A stretch of DNA of 64,000 nt, taken from Isoetes taiwanensis (Eukaryota > Streptophyta > Lycopodiopsida > Isoetales > Isoetaceae). Position numbers and translations under genes: made by a program. Position 1 is the first letter of the stretch, and each line of letters starts with the position of its first letter. The notes below the pieces were generated by a model. That model did not search any database and had not been told where the DNA came from. It was given only the letters and a program-made list of their open reading frames with translations. Where the stretch lies: positions 28,875,166 to 28,939,165 of the forward strand of contig JAJEKV010000003.1 of the NCBI GenBank assembly GCA_021234155.1. Direction: 5' to 3'. This document shows positions 23,863 to 35,283 of the stretch, in pieces.

Positions 23863-26427
23863 ATGGAGGACTCTAGAGGTGGCTATGGTGGAAAGAGGTC
23901 AAGATCACAGTATGAACAAGGTTCAGGGGAGAGAAATGGTAGACAGAAAAGGCAAGGTCAAGGGGGACCTCCTGATTTTTTCTCTGAGCCACCAAGAATT
24001 ACAGTGGATGAGATCATTTATCGTATCCTCTGCCCAACTTCAAAGATTGGCAGTGTTATTGGGAAGGGTGGAAATATTATAAAGTCACTAAGGCATGAGA
24101 CTGGTGCTAAAATTAAAATTGAAGATGCAGTTCCAGGAGCCGATGAGAGAGTCATTATTATTGCCACTTCAGGCAGAGATAGGGATAGGTTAGGACGAGA
24201 AGGTAAGCCTTATGGAGAAAAAGAAAGAGACGAGAAGGATAAGGATAGCCTGAAGGAAAAGGATGGATCAAGGGATAAAATCCTTCCTTCTGTTCAAGAA
24301 GCGCTGTTCAAAGTTCACTCCAGGGTTGTCGATGGAGAAGGAAGCGCATCGGAAGAAGAGGATGATGGATCTCGGACAATTACAACCCGGCTTCTTGTTC
24401 CAAATAGTCAAATAGGGTGTTTATTAGGAAGAGGTGGGAAGATAATTGAGCAGATGAGGAGCGAAACAGGTGCTCAGATCAGGATTCTTTCGAAAGATCA
24501 GTTGCCCAGGTGTGCACTTCTCACGGACGAGCTTGTTCAGGTACAAATTAGCCCCTAAGGACACTAGTTTTGTACCATTACTGTGTTGCCCAGAATTTGA
24601 TAACCCTTTTTCCTTTGTGTTATAGTTGTCTGGAGACATGGGTGTGGTCAAGAAAGCACTCCACGCCATATCGTCCCGTCTGTTTGAACATCCTCCCAAG
24701 GACCGCCATCAAGGTCTTCCAATGCCTTTAATGGCATCAGGTGGTGGACTGATGCCACATGGTGCTTTCTATCATCCAGGGAATCCTTTGATGGCACCTG
24801 GAGGTATGGGAGGTTCCTTAATGCTTCCCCCAGTCTCACACATGGGAGCTGAAGCATGGCCATTTGGTTCTGGGGGAGGGCCTTTCCTTTCTTCTATCCC
24901 TGGGGGTCAGGGAGTTCCTAGAGATGCCCCAGAAGAGGAATTAGTTATTCGAATACTTTGTCCAAATGATAAAGTTGGAAGCATCATAGGGAAGAAAGGC
25001 AATCTGATAAGGCAACTGCGTGAACAAACGCATGCACAAATAAAAATATCAGATCCTGTTCCAAATGCAGATGAGCGCGTCATTATTGTGTCTGCGAATG
25101 AGGTAAGCAGTTACGTCTATTATCCTTGATTTCTCTTCGAGCATATAACTGACTGTTAGATGGTGGAACATAGATACTTGGGGATCCATCATTTCCCTGT
25201 TTGGATGCTGCGCTACAGCTACAACGCAGAATAACAGAATTGAGCCAAGATAAGGATGACGAGGCGACAACAAGGCTGCTTGTCCCATCAGCCAACATTG
25301 GGTGTCTACTGGGAAGAGGAGGAGGTGTGATCACTGAAATGAGAAAATTGACTAAGGCAAATATTAGGGTCCTTCCAAAAGACAGTTTGCCTGCGTGCGC
25401 TCTCGAAACTGATGAACTTGTTCAGGTATTTGTTCAAGTTGGATTAAAATGTCGTTTATGAAGCGAGATGCATCAGGTTACATATAAATACATGTCTTGC
25501 ACTTTATAACATCAATCAGCCTAATTGCCTGGTTGCGGGTGTATATAATGTGCAGGGCAAGAGTGAGCAATAAGTCTTATACTATTTTATATTTTTTATA
25601 CAGGTCAGTGGTCAGTTAGGAGTTGCACAGGATGCACTTATTCAAATAGTATCCAGGCTCAGAGCTAATTTATTTAAAGGTTATGGTGATGGTGGGAACA
25701 AAGGTGGGAATATGAACTCTGCATCGGCATATGGGGGTGCTCCCATGTCATCTGAATATGAGGACAGACATAAACCTGGCTCTCCAGGGGCTGCATATAA
25801 CCTTCCTCCACTTGGTTTGCAAAGATCGTCAATGCATTCATCTTCTGGATGGGGCCTTCAGGTAGATTTTACGAGCATTTTTTCATGGGATAGCCAACTT
25901 GATAATTAACAATGGTTTCCATTTGCACTCAATTTGCAGGATGGTGCTGGTACTTTATCTGGATCATCTGCTTTGGGAAGGTAATGATTTGCTACCACAT
26001 TTTGTGGGGGTTTGAAGTTCTTTTCTGGCGTTAAGTTCTTTCTGACATGATAGTGGCAGGTCCGGTAGTGGATTCATGGCAAATGTGTCAGTCACAACTT
26101 TAGACATAGCTATTCCAAGTTCTATAATAGGATCAATAATTGGCAAAGGAGGCTGTAACATAGCTCAAATACGTCAGGTACCTATGATACCTATGATAAT
26201 TATTTTCCTTCCACTTCTTTTCATATCGTATGCTGTCTGGAAATCTGATCTGACCCTGCTGTTGAACATAGATATCTGGGGCAAAGGTAAGGTTACGTGC
26301 TCCAGATTTCAAGTCTGGAGATCAGCGGATGGTTGAAATTTCTGGTACGCCAGAACAAACTCAAGCTGCACAAAGCCTTCTGGAAGCCTTTATAATTACA
26401 GCACAGTCTCAACAATCAAAGTACTAG
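23863..26427 (+). CDS. Five-KH-domain RNA-binding protein (At4g18375/HEN4-like)
   Basis: An intact gene for a nuclear-type poly(C)-binding/hnRNP-K-like protein. Such proteins bind single-stranded RNA and act in mRNA processing; HEN4, FLK and RCF3 are plant relatives. Seven coding exons fit GT-AG rules and phases: 23,863-24,540; 24,626-25,102; 25,174-25,425; 25,604-25,861; 25,940-25,980; 26,060-26,177; 26,272-26,427. They give 659 residues, close to the usual 600-660 of five-KH plant proteins. KH domains lie at about 50-103, 174-245, 330-383, 415-485 and 580-650. Their GxxG loops read IGKGG, LGRGG, IGKKG, LGRGG and IGKGG, so all five can bind RNA. The N-terminus is Arg/Gly-rich with a basic KRSRS stretch. 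A charged Lys/Asp/Glu linker (about 105-170) and a Gly/Met/Pro-rich linker (about 255-325) separate the domains. No frameshift is seen. Assignment among HEN4, At4g18375 and RCF3 subfamilies is uncertain. Confidence 0.93.
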
Positions 26428-27780
26428 GTGAGAACATTAACTTAAGAAAATTAGGACTCTTGTATATTTTCGTCCTTAACCATAGGCCTTTAAAAGAGGA
26501 CATGTTGACTATGTTGCCGTACCTGCTCTGTGCTTCAAATCAAAGTGATCAATCTGGTTCACGTTTTTTCCACTGTCCTCACATTTTCTATTATCCTAAC
26601 CACAGTTGGCAGAGAAAGAACCTGGCGTTAGATATATCCTATGCTTTGAGCCTCATCAGCCTACTCTGGAGGATTTGGAAGATTTTCTGAAGTCTGGCTC
26701 TGCGTCCTTGCAAAGTTAGTAATATGCCTTTGGAGTATTAAGTGCCCTTTTTATTCATTGGCTCTATCCAGATATGGTTACAAGAAGACAAGTCGTGATC
26801 CAGGCCCACTTAGTGCCTAATGTACAATAGTGGCCAATGCCCAAAGGTTTATGTAACTGGAAACCAAAACACTAATTTATTGTTTCTCTAGACTGTAGTT
26901 ACAGTTTTCTCCCGGGAATGGAGAATGAAGTTCCATGGTTGTCCATGTATTCTATTTTGTGGCGTTATAACAGGCTTGAGAGATTTTGGCCTATACTATT
27001 CCTAACTTAGAAGAACCCAACACATTAAGTTGATAATAACTACTGATTTGAGTAACTACTACAATTTTATTTTCATTATAACTTCTAATGGCCTCTTGCC
27101 CATAAGACCAACTCTGGGTTCTGTTCATAGTGCCATACCAACCTGATTGAAAGCATTTCATGTGAGGCAGCTTTTCTTCTCTATATTTTATGTTTCTATG
27201 GTGGTCATCTAGGATGGTAATAAACGGAGCTGCCTGCAGATTTTATAGGTCTGCTATGCATTCTAACTGCTTTGCATAATATGACTATTCTTATCCAAGT
27301 TGACACTGTCCAATTTTTTTCCTCTCCCATATCCTAAGATGTAAATTGTCCAAATGTCCAATCCAATCATAAATGGATTTTGTTACGATAAGTTGAATGA
27401 TGGTGTTGAAGCTTGACCATCTCACATATCAACCTTTCAACTTCACACATCACATGGTTAAAAGTGAAGACTTCTTATATTAGTAGGCCTCCTTGTCTTA
27501 AAAGTAGCTGTGCAAAATTGAGCTCTCATTGTCCACCAGCACAAAGGAACATAAGGTTGGTCTTTATGTATTGGAAGCAGCTCATGTATTCACAGTTTTC
27601 TAATGGTTTTATATCGTTGTGTTTTGTTTTTGATAAGATGATGGGTGCACTACTAATAAGCTAAACGACTACTACTACTACATAATTCTGCTACAATAGA
27701 TCGGGTAATTATGTTTGTTCTCTCTCTTTTTTTTTTCTTTTCTTTTTTTTCCTCCTACTCTTTTGTTATTAATGATTGGT
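26428..27780 (+). other. 3' UTR of the KH gene, then noncoding DNA
   Basis: Sequence after the stop at 26,425-26,427 has no further KH coding potential. The 3' UTR probably ends within a few hundred bases, but no single polyadenylation signal stands out. From about 27,000 on it is ordinary intergenic DNA, with a T-rich run at 27,725-27,752. Confidence 0.45.
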
Positions 27781-27944
27781 AGAATACTAGTATGGTTTAT
27801 GCATCATATTCGAAGTAGGTCGTAATTGCATGGACATTACTTCAACATTAACAAGGTGCTTGGGAGAATACTAGTATGGTTATATGCATCATATTGTAGG
27901 TCGTAGTTGCATGGACATTACTTCAACATTAACAAGGTGCTTGG
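27781..27944. repeat. ~82-bp tandem duplication
   Basis: Two head-to-tail units (27,781-27,864 and 27,865-27,944) both run from AGAATACTAGTATGGT to AACAAGGTGCTTGGG and differ by a few indels. Confidence 0.9.
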
Positions 27945-28754
27945 GGATCATGTGACACGTGAGTAGCATATTTGCATCTCGTTTCCTCTTTGCAACGTCC
28001 TTTAAAGTTGCTCCTACAAGAGGAGCATTGTGAATATACTCTTTGATACTGTCCACTCAATTTTTTTAATATGGCTAAGACTTGGCACTGTTTTCGGGAC
28101 AAGGTTAAGCAGTGAACCATTTAAGTAACGAAAATGAGAGGCTATCGCATTAACCCCCAACTCCATAGACACAAAAATGAAGGCTAAAAATGAAGAAAGA
28201 TATAGGACTTCTTGGCGAGCTAAAAAGGGATGTAGGTTAGGACTTGGACTTTTCGGCCACCCAACTAGAAACTAGAAGGTGAAGCATGTAAAGGATATGG
28301 GATCTATATATTGCTTGCTTTAGATCCATGGGTTAAGGCAATCTAACATGAACTTCTTGGACATCCTCCCATGGAGATGTCAAGTCAAAAGGTATATGAT
28401 TGGGTACAATAGTGGAGGAAGCAACGATCTTCCTAGTACCTTCTTCTTTTTTGGAAAAAAGTGTTCAAGAAAATATAGAATTGAACTTTGGCATACAAGT
28501 GACCAAGTAAGAACATCCCAAATTTACACCAATATATGTTGAAATAAAACACCAAATTGAAGCTTGATCTTCCTTATTTGCTTACATTATCCTTGTCTAC
28601 GATGTCTGTTCTAAATTCTAATGAGTTCTAAAAAAATTCAAAAAATTGTGAGCCATACAAAATTATGAGCTATACACGTGGCATTTATAAAGTCAACCAA
28701 AAGCAATGTTCCTTGCACATGCAATTTGTGAACAAAATACATACGTAGCCAATA

Positions 28755-28985
28755 GGCATCGTAAACAGAGTTTGTTATACATAAAAGCTACAGGCCTTGA
28801 TCACATAATTTCTTAACTATGAGTCAATATAGAAGAAAATGTGCCCACCAGTTGCAAAACACCTAGTCATAGAGGTAGAGGTATCGTAAACACAGTTTAT
28901 TATATATGAAGCAAACATGCCTCGTTAATATAATTTCTAACCATGAACCAACATAGAAGAAAATGTGCCCACCAATTGCACAATT
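28755..28985. repeat. ~125-bp tandem duplication
   Basis: Two units share ATCGTAAACA.AGTTT.TTATA, a variable middle, ATAGAAGAAAATGTGCCCAC and CA.TTGCA. They are about 80% identical, so the duplication is older than the one at 27.8 kb. Confidence 0.8.
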
Positions 28986-29769
28986 AGATTACCTATTCAT
29001 AATTCAAATTCAAGGCAAGCTATCCTCATGCCTAGCTCGCCTTCCGGCTGATAAGATGAAGGCCTAGCGATCCTCTGTTTCCTCCCATAATGAAGCATAA
29101 AATGTCGTGGACGAGTAAGGAGGTTTTGATTGTCCAGTATAACACAATTTTTTATTTCTCTTTGCTTCTGCTTCTTTTTTTCTCCCTTCTCATGCTGCTC
29201 CATAATTTTCAGAGCAACATCCTTTTTTGGCCTATCTCTCTTTCTACAAACATCTGCACGAACATCATAGTGCAGCCTGTCTTGGCGAATTCCTAATAGC
29301 TCAGATGTCACCTCCAGAATAGTGCTTCTTGTGTGATTGCCAGTGTCTAATCTCGATTTAGTAGCTGAGCTAGTCTCAGATGGGCGTTTTCCTCATCTAA
29401 GCAAAAATCAGAGGCAGACATCCTAGTCTATTCTACCTGCAAGATGATGCCCTCTCTACCATCGCTAGCCTCCTTCTGTAAAAACTTGAAGATATAGAAG
29501 CACCCATGCAGAAATAGGATAAATTAACATTTTAGGCTTAATGTTTCTTGAAATTCTGAGATTATGGTCTGTATTTTTAGATTCCAAAATTAGGTCTTTC
29601 TTTCCTTTATGCTTTTTGTAGGTTTAGAATGATGAAACTAGGCCTTCTTTTTTATTTACAGACTTGTAACAAGCCAGAGGGTTTTATGTCCAGAGCGCGA
29701 CTCAAGAAGCATCGGGTGCTATGTCTAGACTGTGACACAAGAAAGGGATGTCTTCCAAAACATGATATC
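28986..29769. other. No gene recognised
   Basis: A 104-codon minus-strand frame (29,311-28,997) with the stretch ELLGIRQDRLHYDVRADVCR and a Lys/Glu-rich middle is the only longer frame. I cannot match it to a family. It might be an exon of a decayed element. Confidence 0.35.
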
Positions 29770-29965
29770 AAAAACATGGCTTCAACCAATCTTGATTAGA
29801 TCAGAAAGGGCAACACATCATACAAGAAACTTATCAAAAAAATGTAACATCAAAACAATCAATCTTGACTTCAACCAAGTCTCATTAGACTAGAAAGGAA
29901 GAGGACATCATAAAGAAATTTATTTAAAAAATGTGACATCAACAGAGTCAATTTTGAGCAAATCA
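29770..29965. repeat. ~98-bp tandem duplication
   Basis: Two adjacent units share GGCTTCAACCAATCTTGATTAG or a close variant, an AGAAAGG segment, ACATCAT..AAGAAA and AAAAAATGTRACATCAA. Confidence 0.75.
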
Positions 29966-30345
29966 GTAACCCAAATTTCAGAGGTCAATCCTCAATGAGA
30001 GCTTGCAATTGCAAGTGCAGCACTGTTCGATGGACCTCCAAAAGAACTGAGAGTATATCAGATCAAGTCGTAGCCACAAACATAGATCTCAAATCCGTAA
30101 TACAATAGATCCTGCTGAAGAAATTGATATCTGGTCTAAATTTGGGTCACTAATTCCATATAAGCTCACTGACAGACTCTTATGTCTTCTACAAATGGTC
30201 TGATTTGTATACAAGCTGGTCAGCTTCCTTGATCGATTTTCCATTTGCTTATGTCGCCGATGTTATCCTTTTGTGTTGGTTGCAGATATATAAACTAGTA
30301 TGTCCTTCATCCCAATCAGTCACATGTCGATGTCTTTTTCCCACC

Positions 30346-31155
30346 GGAGCCTTTTGATACAAATAGGTAGTCTCTTCACTTTTGCATTTTCCCAGTTATT
30401 CCAGTAAACTTGAATCTTTGCATCAGGACCCCATCCTCTTATTTTTTTTGATGATGTTTAAGTTAAAAGATCTAAGATCTTAGTATTTGCCATAATTTAC
30501 CAATCCATTCAATGTGGACCACTCCCCCATACTCGCTTCATATCAATCCATCCCTTCTCAAAATAGGTCATCCGCGATCATCCAAATTACGCTCCATGCT
30601 CAATCCATCCATTCTCAAGATAGATCATCCACGATCATCGATAACTTGGATGCTTTTACAAACCTGCAAAATCCAGAAATAATTATAGATATTCTTGTAC
30701 TCTCATAGTACGTTATATCCCTTGTACCTCTGCGGCTTGCCCCTTTTGAAAGTAAAGTCCTTCCTGCCCATTCTTCAAGGAGCTTTTTGATATAAATAGG
30801 TAGTCGCTTCACTTTTTCTCTTCTTATTCCAATACACTTGAATCTTTGCATCATGACCCCATCCTCTTATTTTCGATGACCTTTAATAGTTAAAAGATTT
30901 TAGTATCTGCCATAATGTGCCAACTCATTCAATGTGGACCATTCCTCAGTGCTTACTCCATATCAATCCATTTCTTCTCAAAATAGATCGTCAGTGATCA
31001 TCCAAGTTACGTTCCATCATCAATCCATCCCTTTTCAAGGTAAATCATCCATGATCATCGACAACCTAGATGTTTTTTGAAACCTGCAAAATCTAGAAAT
31101 AATTATGGATATTCTTATACTCTCATCATACCTTATATCCCTTGTACCTCTGTGG
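30346..31155. repeat. ~425-bp tandem duplication
   Basis: Two long units, about 30,346-30,775 and 30,778-31,155, can be followed from ATAAATAGGTAGTC through CTTGAATCTTTGCATCA, CCCCATCCTCTTATTTT, CATTCAATGTGGACCA, ATCATCCAARTTACG and AACCTGCAAAATC to CTTATATCCCTTGTACCTCT. Identity is roughly 85%. Each unit also contains an internal near-repeat (CAATCCATCC..CTCAA.ATAGATCATCC). No protein is encoded. Confidence 0.88.
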
Positions 31156-34100
31156 TCCTTCCCAGTTATGCTCTGCAATACAGTTGTATCTTCGCGATAT
31201 AGGTGCAGTTTTTATTAGATCTATTGTGTTGCAATCACAATTATCACTTCTCAAAAAGTATACATCATGCACACTTGTTCAAGCCTATTGCATTGCAATG
31301 CAATTTCTAATATACCAAGACGCTAAAAACCTATTCTATTCTATTCTAATATAATTCACATCTAGTATATCATGTTCAAGCCTGTTACGTTGCAATTGTA
31401 ATTACCAATATACCATGAATATACACATAAAATTTTAATAAAGAAGATTCACTTACAAATTTTCCATAAACCCGTACTAGCAATTTGAGATTTCACATCC
31501 AAATTTCGCGTCCATATATCTGGCAGTATTATTCAGCGTCCTTGTTGGTGCTAAGCCAATCCTGCAAAATCATATATTAATAAAGCTGGCCTCCATGGCC
31601 AAACAACTTCTCAGATATTTGCAAGCTTAAGCAAGAAAGCTTATGGCAGTTTTACATTCAGGTTAGGTATGGGCTCACATAATCAAAATAAGATTCAGAG
31701 ATTGTATGCGGATACGGTACGTAGGTGGGTAGTCAAGACAATGCAAAGCCCATTTCAAATTGATCATGATTTTGAGTGCTGTTATTTGCCTCCACGACAA
31801 GATAATGGTTTCCATGACAAGCTGGTGCAGATAGTTCCATTTCCTCTGTTTCTGGCTCCCTAAGAGCTTAGTCCTTTGCTTCCTTTTTAGCTGCTGCTCC
31901 TGTCTCACGTGCAACAACTTTGTTGACCTCGTTGAATTGCTTGACTTTTCACAAGACAATGCTTCCATAAATTAGAAATATTTAGGTTTGAACCATCTTC
32001 ATAAAAACACATAACTCTTTTGTTGTAATGTAAACTTTACTGATATACTTCCTTCTCTGACCTCAATGTCCATCCTTTTCATTCTTGTCATCCAAGAGTA
32101 TAATATGTCTTGTTCAGTTTCAAGCATTATAGCTGGGTAGAGGTACAATCTCGTTGGGTTATTCATTACTTTAGCTAGAAGAAGAAGCTAGAGTGGTTCA
32201 ATTAAACCCAATAGACTATGATCAGACATGAGCATAGGTCTAGCACTAGTAAGAAGTTATGGAGCCCTTTATTTTTCCAAATGTATTTATTAGACTGTAG
32301 TACTTTAGTCATTATTTTTGCATGCACAGAAAACAAAATTGAAAATTGTAGCCCATGATGATGTTGCTACTAACCTTTCGTTTGTCCTTATTCTTTTTAT
32401 TTATACACACCATCTCCTCCCGAATCTATAATGCCTACTAGATTTTGTAGCAGCTATGCTGGCACTTGGTTGACCAATTTAAGGATGATGTATTGCATTC
32501 ATATTCCTGCGTTTGTATTCTACAGTAAAATTATTGCCCATTTCTATACGGTAGTTGGTTAATTATGCTTGTAGCGGATATTGTGATCTCAACTTCTCTT
32601 CAATTTCCAAGCACTAGCTTGACTTAATGAAAGTCCTTCAAGTGCTTCAATTGCTTGCCAAATTGGAATGCACACAGATGCTTTATAGAGTGAAAACATA
32701 GTTAGTTTTGGTACAAAATTCTTTGCTATCGAAACATTAGAACTTCTGCTCTCACAAATACTTTGTTGCTCATAATGCTCTCAAATCTTCCATATAAAAG
32801 GAAAAAAAGAAAAACAAAAAAATTGGCAACTACATTACACCAGAGGATGTAGGGAGTGATGGCATATGGACCTGGATGAGGATAGAAGTAACAACACATA
32901 CAAACTGCATGGCTAACCTGCAAAATTTAGTGGGATCTCACTTGGCCCTGAGCCATTATAAAGAAATTAGGATTGTTTTATTCACGTTTTTTGAAGGATA
33001 TATCTATTAATACAAAAGGTAAAAACACAAAGAATCCCAAATTGAGATTAATGGAAAAAATTATAGCTAATATGATAGAGTACCCTTCATATCAAAGCTA
33101 TGTGTACCCCAGGGCATGCACTTATTCTATAGGTGATATGAGACGTGCAAAAGACCCCTTGTATATGGCTTAGAATTTTTTTTAAGAAATTGCATATCAA
33201 CCACGTATAGTTTTAGAATCACCAAAAAAAAGTTTCCATGTATGAGAGGAAATTATAGACATGAATTAGCAATTAGCAGGTTTGTCTAGAAAATAGTAAA
33301 TAAAATGGTTGCACTAATGTATCAATTGCACTTAGAAGCATAGTGATGACTTTAAATGAAAGAATGTATTATCTCCTCCCTCTTCACGATTCTATGCAAG
33401 TGATTGACAATGAATACAAACAAATTAGCAGTTGATAGCATACATAGACCAATCAGTATAAATTGTAACTACGTTCAAACTAAGGATTATTATTAAAGTA
33501 ACCTTTAATGGGACAAATAAAATGGGAAGGAGGAGGAGGAATTGGATTTTAAACATCGACTAGAAACTACAATTGGTCTATGAGACACACGAACTACATT
33601 AACATTGCTGTACGTTATCTGCCCAGGTTCACTGATTGTCAAGTTTATGTACCAAGTCGTAAAAAGAAATTCTTACATCCTAAGTTGGAAGTAAAGTTCT
33701 CAACTCCATATGCAATGATACCACCTAAGACAAAATAGAATATAGAATAGAATAGAATAGAATAGAATAGAATAGAATAGTATAGAATGTATTTTTATCG
33801 TCCACGAGAACCAATTGGCCCATGGGACCCAAACAACGAGAGCAGCAAGCGTATTATTATTAGGATTAAAAAACCCTCGTCCCAAAGGATTTTTGAGGGA
33901 AAAACCTTAGCAGTAATAAGTATGCTAGTAGACTGTACAATCGTATAAGACAATTCAATACTGCACTGAAGGACACAGCTGAGTTCGTGTATCCATAACC
34001 TCCCGAAGTTCCCAATAAGCCCACGGAGGTCGTTTTCAACAGCACATGCAGCAGCTGGTCATGTATAAATAACTGAACATACCGTGTCCGAATTTGATAG

Positions 34101-34737
34101 AATGTTGAGCTATGATTCAAGTCGTTGCCTATTGGACAAAAGTAGATTGGTTGTGAGATAGTTGGATAAATGGATTAGGACTGGGGTGATGAGATAAATT
34201 AAGGGATATAGAAGAGTTCTTAATAACGAGGATGTATCATTCTAATAATCTTGAGCTCTTAGTGGTTCAACTGCGTAGATCTAGATATAACCTTAACTAG
34301 GTTAAATGGCCTTTGGTTCGAAATGGATGTTCAAACTTTCTTAAAACTACATTAACAAATGGTGAACAATTATGGTTCCAAGATAGGGGGGTTTGATCCG
34401 AGATATTCAACTATCCTAAAAATTCAGATTAGATAAAAAAAATTCTGGCGATTTTTTGGCTATTTTTGCAAAAAACATTTAGAAAGTAGGCTTAACAAGG
34501 TGTTGTCCTAAAAAGGTTTTCCCTTAGAGTGTCAAAATATAAAAAGCTAGGAGGTTTAGAAATATAAGATTAGAGGGGATGCAAAAACAGGGGATCAAGC
34601 TTAGGAGCTGATTATGATGCAAAAAACGAGCAAGAAGCGGATGAAGAAGGGGCAGAAGGAATGACAGATGTATCTTCTTGCCTGTCCCTGTTTTTACTGC
34701 CCTTGTTTCGCATTGAAGTTCCACCAGATTTGTAAGC
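31156..34737. other. No gene recognised
   Basis: AT-rich noncoding DNA. (CTATT)n occurs at 31,331-31,347 and a longer (AATAG)n run at 33,742-33,786. No domain-bearing frames, RNA genes or transposon ends were identified. It ends at the left terminal inverted repeat of the 13.4-kb block. Confidence 0.5.
33740..33789. repeat. (AATAG)n microsatellite
   Basis: About nine near-perfect AATAG units form a pentanucleotide microsatellite. Shorter runs of its complement (CTATT) occur at 10.22 and 31.33 kb. Confidence 0.95.
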
Positions 34738-34762
34738 AAGTCGTATTTAATTAAAGTGGGAC
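34738..34762 (+). repeat. Left terminal inverted repeat of the 13.4-kb block
   Basis: 25 bp beginning AAGTCGTATTTAATTAAAGT and ending GGGAC. It is the exact reverse complement of 48,110-48,134. The core TTTAATTAAA is itself palindromic. Confidence 0.8.
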
Positions 34763-34769
34763 AAATCTT

Positions 34770-35283
34770 GAATTTTGGGACTCGGACTGAAAATGGGACT
34801 CACACACCATAAAAGAAATTTCTGAATTGATTGCTTGAATAGAATTACACATGATACACATAGAATTGGGTTACTTGTTTTCCTCATAAATTTTACAAAC
34901 CACTAGTTGAGATAGTTTTCAAACTTCTCAATATTATGTGCCCTCATACAATGATATAGCATGGAGGTTGCTCATGGCCTTGTCCATCTCCCTTCTTGGG
35001 ATCTTGTGTGTGTGCGCCTTGGCGCAGGGCTGGAGGATGCACCTCCTCCGAGCGACTTCTCTGAGCGTTTTCCCTGAGCGCCGCCTTCCCTGAGCGCCTG
35101 GACTTCTGGCGCTTGGGCTTATTGGATGCGTTGGTTTTCAGCTTCAGCGGCGCCCTCACGGTCACCGCCTTTCTGCAGATCGTTGCTATGGGGGTTTTGG
35201 GACTCTACCTGTTTCTGGGGCAGCTCTTATGGTCTAGTGGTTTGATCGAGTTACTCCAGGGGGTCGGCACCAGGATCTCTGCA
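34770..35283 (-). other. Low-complexity C-terminal or downstream part of the DUF7869 gene
   Basis: On the minus strand this stretch keeps a partly open, Ala/Glu/Arg/Ser-rich frame (segments such as REGAAEAENQR and RSEKSLGGGASSSPAP) with a few stops. It may be the degraded C-terminal tail of the DUF7869 protein. Between it and the terminal repeat is about 200 bp of noncoding DNA. Confidence 0.3.

Noticed and set aside
34944-35165. Separate small basic protein on the minus strand
   Set aside because: Better explained as the degraded low-complexity tail of the DUF7869 gene in a shifted frame.
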